Below, one piece after another: positions 41,866 through 51,395 of a stretch of 64,000 bases of DNA. The number at the start of each line of letters is the position of its first letter. The first letter of the stretch is position 1. Origin of the DNA: Lachnospiraceae bacterium (GTDB lineage: Bacteria > Bacillota > Clostridia > Lachnospirales > Lachnospiraceae); the NCBI GenBank assembly GCA_029338675.1, contig JAQYAV010000041.1:1-64000 (forward strand), written 5' to 3'. The notes under the pieces were generated by a model. The model made no database searches, was not told where the DNA came from, and was given only the letters and a program-made list of their open reading frames with translations. Made by a program: the position numbers and the translations under genes.

Positions 41866-44214
41866 CTATTCTTCATTTTCCTCATCATCTAGCTCAATAT
41901 CAGATATCGAAACAACATCTATATAAGGGAAATAATATCTTAATATATACTTATAATTATACCCATTATTTGCCAAACAACAAGCTCCATTTATACTAAG
42001 ACCGGCTCCGCTACCTAGTCCACCACCATTTACAACAAATTTGTCATTTTCAAGCTCCACATAGAAAAATGGACTCGGTAAATTACTCCAGTCAATAGAA
42101 GTTGTTCCATCATTTTTTATTATCTCATGATTTTCAGGCGAAATCATTGTTCTTATAACGTTAATATTGTTAATTTGAACAATCTTTTCACTTCCCTTAA
42201 TAATAACAGAGCAAACTGCACCACTTACTGTTCGCTTACATACTGTTATTTCTAAAACATCTCCTATATCGTATACATCGTCACTTAAATAGTTTCCTTC
42301 ATTATCAACAACAGCGCAAGTCTCAATAATATTCTCAAAATTATTCTCAAGATAAAAATTAATCATGTCTGACATTTCTTTTTTAGAAAATGAAACCTTC
42401 CATCTATAGTATGGCATATCCTTTTCAATCATATCTATTGACTCACTATTGATAAAGCCTTTAAAGTTTTCTTCATCAGATATATCAACTACTTCTTTCT
42501 TCACTGTTTCATATGCATTCTGGTAAAAAGGATATACCTCACCTTCTTCATCCTCCTGGTTGCTTGCACTAAGTGTTCCACAAGACGTAGAATAATAAAA
42601 TGGCACAATTAGATTATTTTTATATACAGGAACCAAACCATATGTATTCTTTACTGCATTTACAGCCTGATTATTTGTCTCGACATTAGCATACATCTGA
42701 CATGCTGATGTATCATCTAAATCAGCCCCCAAATCACTATATGCTCCAGATAATAATATTGAATAAGCATAACCTCTTGCGCATACTGCAAGTGCATTAT
42801 TAGCTTCTTCAAGAGAATCTGGTGGCATCATTCCAGAAACAACACTGTATAAATATTTTTCCATAGGAATTTCATTTATTAGTCTCATTCCAGCTTCAGT
42901 AATATATATATGAAGCTTTCCGCTATACTGTGGTACTCCACAATCCCTCATTATTGAAAAAATAGATATTTTCCCTTTTTCATTAGAAGGTTCAATTATT
43001 ATCTCGTCTTCAAGGGCATATTCTTTTGCTGAAAGCTCAAACAAATCGTTTGTCTTGTAGTTTACTTTATTTCCATCAGGCATAGTAACCACGTAATCTT
43101 CATCACAGGATAGTCTAACCTCTGTAAAATCATATGTACCTCTGACCTTATTTGAAATAATTACTCTTACATTGTCACAAGCTATATCATCATTAATTAT
43201 TCCAGCGACAAGATAATTATCTTTGTCAATAAATAACTCCATAGACTTATGACCAAGCATAACATTTTTGTTATCCTCACAATAAGGCTTTGAATATATA
43301 TCATACAGTTCAAAATCATCAGCAAGCTCAAGTGTTCCAAGATTAGATATTCTTACTTTGTCGTTATCAATTTCAATAACCTTTTCATTTACTATGTTGT
43401 TGCACGGATATATATTTACAATGCCATCATTAGTTATATCTATATCTGCTACAAAAGGCTTTATTCCTGTTATAGCATCAGTCTTACTATGTTTTTCAAC
43501 AAAACCTTTTATTACTTCCTCATTATTATTCGCATCAAAAGGCATACATTTTTCAATATCCTTATATAAGAAATAACACTGATTACCTATAATTTCTTCA
43601 ATTAAAACATTTTTTAATGTGTGCGTTCCTTCGTTTAATCCGAGAATCTTGTATATTACATCCCCTCTAACATATACCTCAATAACAGTATCCTTATACT
43701 TATCATTAATAGTATATTCTGTCTGATAATACTTTTCCCCATCAAACAAGGTATCATGCTCACCTTTTATTATCTCATATACAAAAATACTCTTTTTATT
43801 TACTCCATTAATCTTCTTTGAGCTTACAACCGTATAATAAAACTCATCAAATTCATCCCTTGTAACCTTTTCATCCTTTCCTTTTGAAGAAAAAGGTTTG
43901 CAGAAAAATCCTGAATCAATACTTGTCACTTTACATATATCATACAAATATTGCACTGTAATATTCTGACTCTTATTAAGCGGATCAACAAGGCGAATCA
44001 AATCGCGTTCTCGCTCACTAGTGTTACCTAAAAATTTAACTAAATCCTCTACTTCGCCATATGTATAGTATTCAGAGGACTTTTCAATTTCAGTTGTTTC
44101 TTCACTATGATTATCATTAGCATGAAATGTCTTATATAATTCGCTAACAATTCCACTTATAAGACACACCACCAAAAACACGATAACAATAGTTTTAATT
44201 TTGTTACTTTTCAT
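41866..44214 (-). CDS. SpoIID/LytB-domain protein, membrane anchored
   Basis: A 782-residue protein starting at the ATG at 44214 after GTGGGGG; frames open further upstream only because they run into the 6S RNA gene. It has an N-terminal membrane helix (about residues 6-25), a long beta-rich region with repeated Val/Ile/Asp strands of unknown role, and a SpoIID/LytB domain in the C-terminal half (KLHIYITEAGMRLINEIPMEKYLYSVVSGMMPPDSLEEANNALAVCARGYA, then YYSTSCGTLSASNQ). SpoIID-type enzymes are lytic transglycosylases that cut denuded glycan. The domain is in the membrane-outer part. In this context it may act in envelope remodelling or engulfment; which one is unclear. Confidence 0.85.
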   Translation of the reverse strand: MKSNKIKTIVIVFLVVCLISGIVSELYKTFHANDNHSEETTEIEKSSEYYTYGEVEDLVKFLGNTSERERDLIRLVDPLNKSQNITVQYLYDICKVTSIDSGFFCKPFSSKGKDEKVTRDEFDEFYYTVVSSKKINGVNKKSIFVYEIIKGEHDTLFDGEKYYQTEYTINDKYKDTVIEVYVRGDVIYKILGLNEGTHTLKNVLIEEIIGNQCYFLYKDIEKCMPFDANNNEEVIKGFVEKHSKTDAITGIKPFVADIDITNDGIVNIYPCNNIVNEKVIEIDNDKVRISNLGTLELADDFELYDIYSKPYCEDNKNVMLGHKSMELFIDKDNYLVAGIINDDIACDNVRVIISNKVRGTYDFTEVRLSCDEDYVVTMPDGNKVNYKTNDLFELSAKEYALEDEIIIEPSNEKGKISIFSIMRDCGVPQYSGKLHIYITEAGMRLINEIPMEKYLYSVVSGMMPPDSLEEANNALAVCARGYAYSILLSGAYSDLGADLDDTSACQMYANVETNNQAVNAVKNTYGLVPVYKNNLIVPFYYSTSCGTLSASNQEDEEGEVYPFYQNAYETVKKEVVDISDEENFKGFINSESIDMIEKDMPYYRWKVSFSKKEMSDMINFYLENNFENIIETCAVVDNEGNYLSDDVYDIGDVLEITVCKRTVSGAVCSVIIKGSEKIVQINNINVIRTMISPENHEIIKNDGTTSIDWSNLPSPFFYVELENDKFVVNGGGLGSGAGLSINGACCLANNGYNYKYILRYYFPYIDVVSISDIELDDEENEE

Positions 44215-44251
44215 AAAACCCCCACTTGCATAATAGACTAATACATCTATT

Positions 44252-44278
44252 AAAAAAAAGACAGCAAACCTGCTGTCT
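44252..44278 (-). terminator. Terminator of the 6S RNA transcript
   Basis: Eight-base arms (AGACAGCA/TGCTGTCT) with a four-base loop and eight T on the minus strand. It lies between the 6S RNA gene and the SpoIID-domain gene. Confidence 0.85.
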
Positions 44279-44316
44279 GGCAAGCATAAATGTTCAATTA
44301 AAATCCGTATAAATAA

Positions 44317-44504
44317 AAATATATCCGGGATGCCGTGTTCTGCCTTTTGACTCCTAGCAAAGCTAGGTGGGCAACCGCACATAATATTCTGCCTTCCACT
44401 GATACGAAACGAGGCCTGACATAGGATTATGATGTAGGAATCCCTTTTAAAGTAAATGTAGGTTCAAAATAAACAGAAGGGTATCGAACATTCCAGATAT
44501 ATTT
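44317..44504 (-). ncRNA. ssrS: 6S RNA (SsrS/BsrA-type regulator of RNA polymerase)
   Basis: About 188 bases. The 5' end reads ATCTGGAATGTTCG and the 3' end GGCATCCCGGAT, matching the conserved 6S ends (E. coli: CTGAGATGTTCG and GGCATCTCGGAG). The closing stem is perfect over nine bases: AAATATATC (44496-44504 on the minus strand) with GATATATTT (44317-44325). The inner part has a large asymmetric bubble and a hairpin near CTAGCTTTGCTAG. 6S RNA imitates an open promoter and holds sigma-70-type RNA polymerase in stationary phase. A TATAAT is about 24 bases upstream of the stem and a strong terminator follows at 44252-44278. Length fits the family. Boundaries are accurate to a few bases. Confidence 0.9.
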
Positions 44505-44587
44505 ACAACTTTCTTATGGTTATATTATATATGATTTTGACCTAAAACACAAGCAAATTATGCCTTATATATTAAGCTGTTTATACA

Positions 44588-45517
44588 TTATACATTAGGC
44601 TGTTTTATTATCTCAAGAAACTCTTTTTCAGGTACAGCCTTCGAGTAATACCAGCCCTGCATAAACTGGCAACCTGCATTTTTTAGGTAGTCCTGCATCT
44701 CAAAGGTTTCTACTCCCTCAGCAACAATAAACAAATTAAGTGCATTTAACATTTTTATTGTGTACTCAAGGGTTATGCCTGCTTTGCTATTCTTAAAGGC
44801 GTCCCAAATTATTTGTTTGTCAAGCTTAATTATATCAAATGGCATTCTGTTAATATATGATACATTAGCACTTCCTGATCCATAATCATCAAGCGAAAAC
44901 TTAATTCCGTATTCATACAAGATACCAATATTGTCATTAACAACTGCTGTAGCTGCCATTGTTGCAGTTTCAGTTATTTCAATAATAATCTGGGATGGCG
45001 AAACATTATATTTCTCCATACACGCTATTAGCTTCAATGCATAATTAGGTTGCATCATCTGAACTGCACTTATATTTACATCAATATATTCTATTGATGT
45101 GTGATTTAAATTATTACCACTTATAAATCTACATACACTTTCAAATATAATGTCACCAAGCTCAATAATCATTCCATTTTTTTCAGTAATTGGAATAAAT
45201 TTTTCTGGCGAAATCCACCCGAGTTTTTTATCATTTATTCTAACCAAAGCCTCAGCGGATGCATATTTCTTTTTAACTACGTTGTAAATTGGTTGGTAAT
45301 AAACCATTATTCCATTTGTATCAAGCGCCGTTCTTACTGCCTTTTCAACAGCCTTATCAGTTATTATGTTATCTAATTCAACATCCTCAACCATAACAAT
45401 AGTTCCCTTATTATTATTCTTTGCATACAAATTAATGTAATCAGTTTTATCAATAAGCTCACTATAATTATTTGCTTCTTTCGGACATTCTATGCATGTA
45501 ATTGTTGCAGACATCAT
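44588..45517 (-). CDS. EAL-domain remainder, c-di-GMP phosphodiesterase-like
   Basis: A 309-residue open frame that is the intact 3' part of a broken GGDEF-EAL gene. All EAL catalytic residues I look for are present: YYQPIYNVVKKKYASAEAL, the Asn in DVNISA, IIIEITETA, the SLDDYGSGSAN Asp pair, the Lys in IKLDKQ, the Glu in VAEGVET and the Gln in MQGWYYS. EAL enzymes hydrolyse cyclic di-GMP to pGpG. The ATG at 45517 has no ribosome site, and the upstream frame is damaged, so translation alone is doubtful but an active peptide is possible. See the pseudogene entry. Confidence 0.5.
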   Translation of the reverse strand: MMSATITCIECPKEANNYSELIDKTDYINLYAKNNNKGTIVMVEDVELDNIITDKAVEKAVRTALDTNGIMVYYQPIYNVVKKKYASAEALVRINDKKLGWISPEKFIPITEKNGMIIELGDIIFESVCRFISGNNLNHTSIEYIDVNISAVQMMQPNYALKLIACMEKYNVSPSQIIIEITETATMAATAVVNDNIGILYEYGIKFSLDDYGSGSANVSYINRMPFDIIKLDKQIIWDAFKNSKAGITLEYTIKMLNALNLFIVAEGVETFEMQDYLKNAGCQFMQGWYYSKAVPEKEFLEIIKQPNV

Positions 45518-45780
45518 AATTGCAACATTCGAATCATAAAACCAAGGATGCTTAAATCTTTATTAATTTTTTCAGAAATGTCACGTATATCAATGTCTTT
45601 CTTAGGAATCACAAGGCTAAACTGGTCCGAACCAAATCTAAAACAGCTTCCAATTTTTTCTAGTTCTTGTTGCAAATACTATCCTACCTGATAGAGCAAT
45701 ATATCGCCTACTTCAACGCCGTATGTCTTGTTAATAAACTTAAATAAGTGCCATATTATCAACATGCATAATATCATCTT
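44588..45780 (-). pseudogene. Broken GGDEF-EAL diguanylate cyclase/phosphodiesterase gene
   Basis: Upstream of the EAL reading frame the minus strand still carries a GGDEF domain in pieces: FINKTYGVEVGDILLYQV, then an in-frame TAG at 45679-45681, then YLQQELEKIGSCFRFGSDQFSLVIP, where FGSDQF is a degenerate GGDEF. Frameshifts near 45741-45748 and 45536-45546 break it again. The remnant runs up to the stop of the GH25 lysozyme gene at 45785, so its N-terminal part and probable sensor domain are lost. The EAL half is still intact and could be made separately, but no ribosome site supports that. Confidence 0.75.
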
Positions 45781-45784
45781 CTTA

Positions 45785-46732
45785 TTATTCAAACCAAACA
45801 TTAATATCAACAGGACCTTCTATTCCATATATATATCCCTCTTCAGTATACTGCCAACCAGCATACCAATACGGAAAATCTGGAACACTGGCATACTGTG
45901 CCAGCCACAGCTTATATTCTCCTAATCTAGTCATATCCAAACTTTGTGCAAACCAGTTTCTATTAGAATATATCATTGGTATATATCCTTTTTCTTTCAC
46001 TGTTTCACAAAATCCAACAATTGAATCCGTTCTCTTGTCGTTAGTAAGATCCTTAGTTCTTGCCTCGTCATCAAAAACCATCTCAGTATCAATTACCACA
46101 GGTCCATCAAGCTTATAATTCTTAATCTTATCAAGCACATATTTTGCTTCCTCAACGCCTTCATCGTAATTAAGCGCCTGACTATAAAAATACACACCTA
46201 CTCTAAGCTTCGCATTTGTTGCTTCCTCAATATGAGATTCAAACATATCATCATCTACTATCTTACCGCTTCCATATCCTCTATAGCCAACTCTAATTAT
46301 TACCATATCCACGCCATTTTCTTTTACCTGCTCAAAATCTATATTCTCTTGAAAAGCAGAAATATCAATAGCTACTATGCTTTTTCTAGCACCTTTCTCA
46401 TCGTGATAATACATATAATCGCCATTATCAATGTAAAATCCCTCTAGATTATAATCATTTCTTGGCACTTCATTTGCAATTTTATATATCTCGCAATCTG
46501 GTATATCGCCAACAATTATATAGCTGGTTTTAACAAATTTCCAATAATTGTCCACAACCATATCACTAATTTCATTTTGCTGGATATACCAACTTCCTTT
46601 TTCTCTAAAATTGCTTATAAATGCAGGCTGCGCCTTATTTTTATTTATGTTAATTCCAATAAGAACACCTATCATAATAAGTATTACAGCACTTGCAAAT
46701 AGAACTGCCACTTTTCTTACGTCATATTTCAT
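45785..46732 (-). CDS. GH25 family lysozyme (muramidase), membrane anchored
   Basis: A 315-residue protein with an N-terminal membrane anchor (about residues 9-28, VAVLFASAVILIMIGVLIGINI), a linker domain (30-118) and a GH25 domain (about 120-315). The family signature is present: IVAIDISAFQENIDFEQVKENGVDMVIIRVGYRG with the catalytic Asp, then VGVYFYSQALNYDEGVEEAKYVL, VVIDTEM with acid/base candidates, and WLAQYASVPDFPYWYAGWQYTEEG at the end. GH25 enzymes cut the beta-1,4 bond between MurNAc and GlcNAc. AAAGGAAA precedes the start. It follows the ABC exporter genes on the same strand. The upstream linker domain is not recognised. Confidence 0.93.
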   Translation of the reverse strand: MKYDVRKVAVLFASAVILIMIGVLIGININKNKAQPAFISNFREKGSWYIQQNEISDMVVDNYWKFVKTSYIIVGDIPDCEIYKIANEVPRNDYNLEGFYIDNGDYMYYHDEKGARKSIVAIDISAFQENIDFEQVKENGVDMVIIRVGYRGYGSGKIVDDDMFESHIEEATNAKLRVGVYFYSQALNYDEGVEEAKYVLDKIKNYKLDGPVVIDTEMVFDDEARTKDLTNDKRTDSIVGFCETVKEKGYIPMIYSNRNWFAQSLDMTRLGEYKLWLAQYASVPDFPYWYAGWQYTEEGYIYGIEGPVDINVWFE

Positions 46733-46756
46733 GTTGTATTTCCTTTACAATAGCTA

Positions 46757-48772
46757 TTATTGCCTTTTCTTCTTATCTAATAGCCTTACCAACAGTAAAC
46801 CTACTATCAAAAGTCCTGCTCCAAATAAACCAATAATAGCCAAATCTTTTATCTCTATAGTTTCCTTCATAAGTATAGGGAACAGCTTAGCCACCTGCTC
46901 CGGATAAAATGTAACTACACAAGCTAACGCGTTATTTATAAAATGCATCAGCATACCTGTAAATATACTTCCTGACTTGTAATTTACATAGCATATTATA
47001 CATCCTAAAATAGCCGTTGTAAAAAACTTAACCAGGCTAATATGGTATATACCAAACAATGCCGAAGATACTAATATTGCACTGCTTATCTTCATGCCAC
47101 TTCTCATTGAAGAAAAAATATAACCTCTAAACATTAACTCCTCGCATATTGCTGGAGTAACTGCTATAACCAATAGCGAAATAACAAAGCTGTTATTGCC
47201 TAATATCTCCATGGTTTCAGCTTGATTATCCACGCTAGATTTAAAAATCTTATCTGCAACTGTGCTAATAACAATTCCAATAGATGTGGCACCTATACTC
47301 ATAAGCACACTAACAATCAAATAAATTGGATTAAACCTCTTAATTCTAAAGGTTTCTATCAAATCCTTCTTTGTATAAATTGCAGTTAACATTGGAATAC
47401 CTACAATAATAAACTGTGTAAGCCAAACACCTAGAAGGCCATATTTAAGCTGCAGCATACTTCCAAAATAGATAATTGCTACTATTGCAACTGCAACAAC
47501 AAGCCATCCATCGCCTGTTGTAGGCAAACCGCCTTTTTTAAGATTTGATCTTCTCTCAAAAATCTGAAAACCATTACTTCCATCGCCAAACAATATATCT
47601 TCACTGTTATATATTTTTGCCAAAAATGACACCGCTGCAATACCATATGCAACATTGCTGACTAATACAATTGCTATAATTGTTACATTATATTTAAATA
47701 TCAAAAGGTCCTTTATTAATAAGCAAATATTAGCGACAGGAATTAATGCCATCTGCACATCCATTTCTATATTAGGAATAAATGCAACAAAAGACGCAAA
47801 CATGACTACTAGCATAAGGGGAGTAATATAGTTATTAGCTTCCTTGTATGATTTGGCAAATGCACATACACACATTGTAATAGCGCTAATAAATACAGCA
47901 AATGCCAACACACACAATGCTCCAACAATAATAGCCGGAATAAATCTTGTCATATCCACCTTTGTTCCATTAGCAGAAATCTGAGCCACCTTATACATAT
48001 ATACACCAACACCACACATCGATATAAGATTAAGCAACGCAGACACAATTCCTATTGTCGCTACTGTTAAGAACTTACTTATTATCAAATCCTTACTGCT
48101 TACTGGAAGAGTTAAAAGAGTTTCCATTGTTCCTCTTTCCTTCTCTCCTGCTGTTGTATCAATAGCTGGATACATTGTTCCCATCAGCAAGCTAACAACA
48201 AGCATAAATGGAATTAATGTTCCAAGCAAATTTCCCGCTGTTTGCTCTTTGCTAGACGAATCCTTATACTCAATTGAAATAGGTTTCAATATATAATCCT
48301 TTTCAATTCCCGCATTTTTTAATCTTTCATCTGTTAAGCTATCTGCATAAGACTTTATTACAGTTTCAATATTATCTACAGCATAGTTTGAGTTAGTAAT
48401 CGATGACATATAATGTATGTCAAATTGTTCTTTTCCAATTTCCTTTGAATAATAAATAGTAACATACGCATTGATTTCTTCCTCTGCCAAAGCCTTTTTG
48501 TAATCGTCTACCTTTACTATTTCAAGGCCCGTTTTCTCCTGCTTATTAAAGAAATTCACAAATTCACTTTCTTCATCCAAGCACTCAATAGCAAATTTAT
48601 ATGTGCTTTCAGAAAGATTTTTAGTAATTTTAGTCATCATCTGCATGCTGACAAGCATAATAAGGGGATACACAATCAAAGGCACAAGAAGCATCATAAT
48701 TACTGTTTTCTTGTCTCTTAATACATCTAATATTTCTTTTTTGTATAAAAATTTAATTGCTTTTTTATTCAT
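46757..48772 (-). CDS. ABC-2 type permease fused to a CPBP-family membrane protease
   Basis: About 671 residues. The start at 48772 overlaps the end of the upstream ATPase gene by eight bases and has GGAGGAGGG before it. The first part (about 1-400) is a NatB-like ABC-2 permease: a helix near residue 23, a large outside loop, then five or six more helices. The second part (about 450-671) is a CPBP (Abi) domain with the motif EELMFRGYIFSSM and a later HxxxN (HFINNAL), the catalytic residues of this glutamic-type membrane protease. The fusion is a single polypeptide. NatAB-type exporters extrude sodium or toxic peptides; the substrate here is unknown. Confidence 0.9.
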   Translation of the reverse strand: MNKKAIKFLYKKEILDVLRDKKTVIMMLLVPLIVYPLIMLVSMQMMTKITKNLSESTYKFAIECLDEESEFVNFFNKQEKTGLEIVKVDDYKKALAEEEINAYVTIYYSKEIGKEQFDIHYMSSITNSNYAVDNIETVIKSYADSLTDERLKNAGIEKDYILKPISIEYKDSSSKEQTAGNLLGTLIPFMLVVSLLMGTMYPAIDTTAGEKERGTMETLLTLPVSSKDLIISKFLTVATIGIVSALLNLISMCGVGVYMYKVAQISANGTKVDMTRFIPAIIVGALCVLAFAVFISAITMCVCAFAKSYKEANNYITPLMLVVMFASFVAFIPNIEMDVQMALIPVANICLLIKDLLIFKYNVTIIAIVLVSNVAYGIAAVSFLAKIYNSEDILFGDGSNGFQIFERRSNLKKGGLPTTGDGWLVVAVAIVAIIYFGSMLQLKYGLLGVWLTQFIIVGIPMLTAIYTKKDLIETFRIKRFNPIYLIVSVLMSIGATSIGIVISTVADKIFKSSVDNQAETMEILGNNSFVISLLVIAVTPAICEELMFRGYIFSSMRSGMKISSAILVSSALFGIYHISLVKFFTTAILGCIICYVNYKSGSIFTGMLMHFINNALACVVTFYPEQVAKLFPILMKETIEIKDLAIIGLFGAGLLIVGLLLVRLLDKKKRQ

Positions 48773-49529
48773 TAGAAACACCCTCCTCCATAATAAGAGA
48801 GCTGAAGATATCTCTAAGATTCTTACCATTTGTCGCTTTTTTTAATTCTTCTATAGTCCCTTGACTAATAATTTTGCCACCATTAATCAAAACTATTCTA
48901 TCACACAAATACTCGGCTTCTTCCATATAATGAGTAGAATATAATACTGACTTTCCCTTATCTCGCTCTCGCTTCATAAATTCTATTATTGCGCTACTGC
49001 TAATAATGTCTAATCCAAGAGTAGGCTCGTCAAATATATACAAATCAGGATCATGAACGATACACCTTGCAATAGATGCTCTTTGAGTCTGACCAGTAGA
49101 AAGCTTTTCTATTCTATTATCAATAAAGCTTTCCATATTAAGCACTTTGCATATTTCTTCAATACGCTGGTTAATTACATCCTCCTCCATTCCAAATATA
49201 TTGCCCATGATTGTGAGTAGTTCTCTCGAGCTAAGTCTTCCATAAAGTTTAGTATTTCCTGATAAATATCCAATCTTACGCTTTATGTCCTTTACATCAA
49301 CAATCTTTTCTCCATTAATATTAAAGCTTATTTCTCCACTTGTAGGCTCCATCATGCAACTCAACATTCTAAGTAGTGTTGTTTTTCCTGCTCCATATGG
49401 AACAAGAACGCCCACAATCTCCCCCTTATTAACATTAATAGAAATATCATCCACCGCATTAAAACTTGTTTTTTTATGTTTCTTTTCATTTCTAATAAAA
49501 GTTTTTACTAGATTATTCGCACAAAGCAT
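48765..49529 (-). CDS. ABC transporter ATPase, NatA-like
   Basis: A 254-residue ATPase that pairs with the fused permease. Signature LSTGQTQR, Walker B LYIFDEPTLGLD, H-loop STHYMEEAE and D-loop are normal. The P-loop is unusual: VPYGAGKTT, where the first Gly of GxxGxGKT is Val and the following Asn is Tyr. The G and K of the loop that bind phosphate remain, so activity is likely kept. AGGTGG-like site precedes the ATG at 49529. The operon order is ATPase, then the fused permease overlapping by eight bases, then the lysozyme gene. Confidence 0.93.
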   Translation of the reverse strand: MLCANNLVKTFIRNEKKHKKTSFNAVDDISINVNKGEIVGVLVPYGAGKTTLLRMLSCMMEPTSGEISFNINGEKIVDVKDIKRKIGYLSGNTKLYGRLSSRELLTIMGNIFGMEEDVINQRIEEICKVLNMESFIDNRIEKLSTGQTQRASIARCIVHDPDLYIFDEPTLGLDIISSSAIIEFMKRERDKGKSVLYSTHYMEEAEYLCDRIVLINGGKIISQGTIEELKKATNGKNLRDIFSSLIMEEGVSNE

Positions 49530-49550
49530 ATAATTCTCGCCCCCACAGCA

Positions 49551-51281
49551 TTATATTTTCAAATCATACTTTTCTCCACCAAGCTTGATTCTTATAACCT
49601 TTTGATTATACGAAATCTTGTTGTATACAATTCTTAATTTAGTAAATAAAGAAGTATCCTCCTGTTTACCAATTGCCTTAAATACCGGCTTTTCCTCTAA
49701 TAGCTTATAATCAGCACTCCAATTATCCAAAATACGCTGAGTATCATTAACATAAAACTTTGCATTATAACGCTTCAACGCATTCTTAGATGATTTTAAG
49801 TTGTTTGCAATTGCTCCCCCCACAGAGCAAGTTCTAACAACAATCTGACTTCCTGGAAATATTGAATGTATCTTATCCAATATCTGTTCAATCTGACTAA
49901 AGGAACAATGATTAATGGAATCTCCAAATATAAACATTATGCCCTTACTCTTGTCACATTTAATATCATCTAACCATGTTAAATCCATTATATCTCTTCC
50001 AATAGTCTTTTCTCTATTAAACTCCCCGAAGATATTACGCCTAATAGTCATAATACTTCGTGAGTCAACGTTGTACCAATTAATCCAACCATTATCAACT
50101 CTCTCAAATGCATTATCAAGCCTACATCCAACATAAACTATAGTACTTCTTGGATACTGAACCATATATTGCTTAACCATATCATCAATTAATTTATATG
50201 TAGCGGCCAATCTCAAATAGTTATATTGCCCTACCTTAGTATTTAATTCAGAAAAATCAATTTTTTCATCATACATATACTTCATGATTCGGTCATCCTT
50301 AATCACATCTGGCATTTTTTTTGTCCAATCAGCAATAAGCTTTAATTGAAATAAATCCTTTATGTACGAATTTCTTTTACCAAGAATAATATCTGTCAAA
50401 TATATAAATGCCTCTTTGCTTTTTCTTGAATTTGAATATATTAAAAAATCATGTTCTTCAATTTCAAATTCGAAAAGTGAAGCTCTAATTCCCTGTTTTT
50501 TTAGTTTATTATAAAATGCCCTTGAATAATGATTAAAAGCATCTCCTATTCCAGATAAAATAGTTACATCATCAACAACATCTGTATATTCCTCATAAAA
50601 TGGACTAGTATATTCAGTTTTTGCTGCAAATTCTCTTACCCAATATTTGTTAATAAATTCCTTATATCCATTAGAATAGAGTATCTTATGATTTTTCTCT
50701 GCAACCTTCTGAAGCATATTCTCCATATTTTTATCAAAAAACTCTGTATCAATAACTGGAGAAAGAAGAACCATTTTATCTGGCTTTCTAAGTCCATTTG
50801 TCCATGCAACAATACTAAGTGAAAGAGCCAGTCCTGCTCCTGATGAATCCCCAAGCATAACAATTCTTTTAATATTCGTATCCTTTGCCAAATGCGCATA
50901 AACCTGCTTTAATGCTGTGAACACTTCCTGACATGAATGTTCTGGTGCCAGCGGATAAAGAGGCACAAAAACACCCATTCCTGTTTTATTGCATATTCTC
51001 TCAACAAAACGCCACTGTTCCTTATTAATTTCCATAAATGTTCCACCACCATATAAATAAAAGATGTATTCTCCATCATTTCTTTTATTCTTAGGTAAAA
51101 CATAGTAGCAATGGCATCCACCTACATCCTTTTGCGAAATGTTCAGCCTTTTATACATATCAACAGATGGAATACACTTCTCACCCTTATGAAGCTCCAA
51201 AGCCGCCTTCTTAATGGATTCGCAATCTAAACTAAATAACTTATTCATTCCGTTGTTAATTTTATATTTTTGTGGGCTCAT
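49551..51281 (-). CDS. Fusion of HSL-type esterase and LCM-like methyltransferase
   Basis: A 576-residue protein with two enzyme halves. The N-terminal half (about 1-300) is an alpha/beta hydrolase of the hormone-sensitive-lipase type: oxyanion motif YGGG (77-80, instead of HGGG), nucleophile elbow GDSSGAG with Ser146, Asp247 in GIGD and His277 in EEHDF form a complete catalytic triad. The C-terminal half (about 305-576) resembles SAM-dependent leucine-carboxyl-type methyltransferases of the polyketide O-methyltransferase group: IVYVGCRLDNAFERVDN (about 381-397) and NWYNVD near 401-406. The usual GCGLD is GCRLD, so SAM binding needs testing. The ribosome site AAGGTGG precedes the ATG. It ends 22 bases upstream of the NatA gene. 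Confidence 0.75.
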   Translation of the reverse strand: MSPQKYKINNGMNKLFSLDCESIKKAALELHKGEKCIPSVDMYKRLNISQKDVGGCHCYYVLPKNKRNDGEYIFYLYGGGTFMEINKEQWRFVERICNKTGMGVFVPLYPLAPEHSCQEVFTALKQVYAHLAKDTNIKRIVMLGDSSGAGLALSLSIVAWTNGLRKPDKMVLLSPVIDTEFFDKNMENMLQKVAEKNHKILYSNGYKEFINKYWVREFAAKTEYTSPFYEEYTDVVDDVTILSGIGDAFNHYSRAFYNKLKKQGIRASLFEFEIEEHDFLIYSNSRKSKEAFIYLTDIILGKRNSYIKDLFQLKLIADWTKKMPDVIKDDRIMKYMYDEKIDFSELNTKVGQYNYLRLAATYKLIDDMVKQYMVQYPRSTIVYVGCRLDNAFERVDNGWINWYNVDSRSIMTIRRNIFGEFNREKTIGRDIMDLTWLDDIKCDKSKGIMFIFGDSINHCSFSQIEQILDKIHSIFPGSQIVVRTCSVGGAIANNLKSSKNALKRYNAKFYVNDTQRILDNWSADYKLLEEKPVFKAIGKQEDTSLFTKLRIVYNKISYNQKVIRIKLGGEKYDLKI

Positions 51282-51395
51282 TATATTCCACCTTTCACCA
51301 CATTAATAACTAAAATATATGTTATGTACATAATAATACTTCTCAACAATAACGAAATACAATTTCACAGAGTAATTATAGCATATAAAACAAAA

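Noticed and set aside
44215..44382. N-terminal extension of the SpoIID-domain protein (MCGCPPSF...)
   Set aside because: These codons lie over the 6S RNA gene and its terminator; the ATG at 44214 has a clear ribosome site and a normal membrane anchor follows it.
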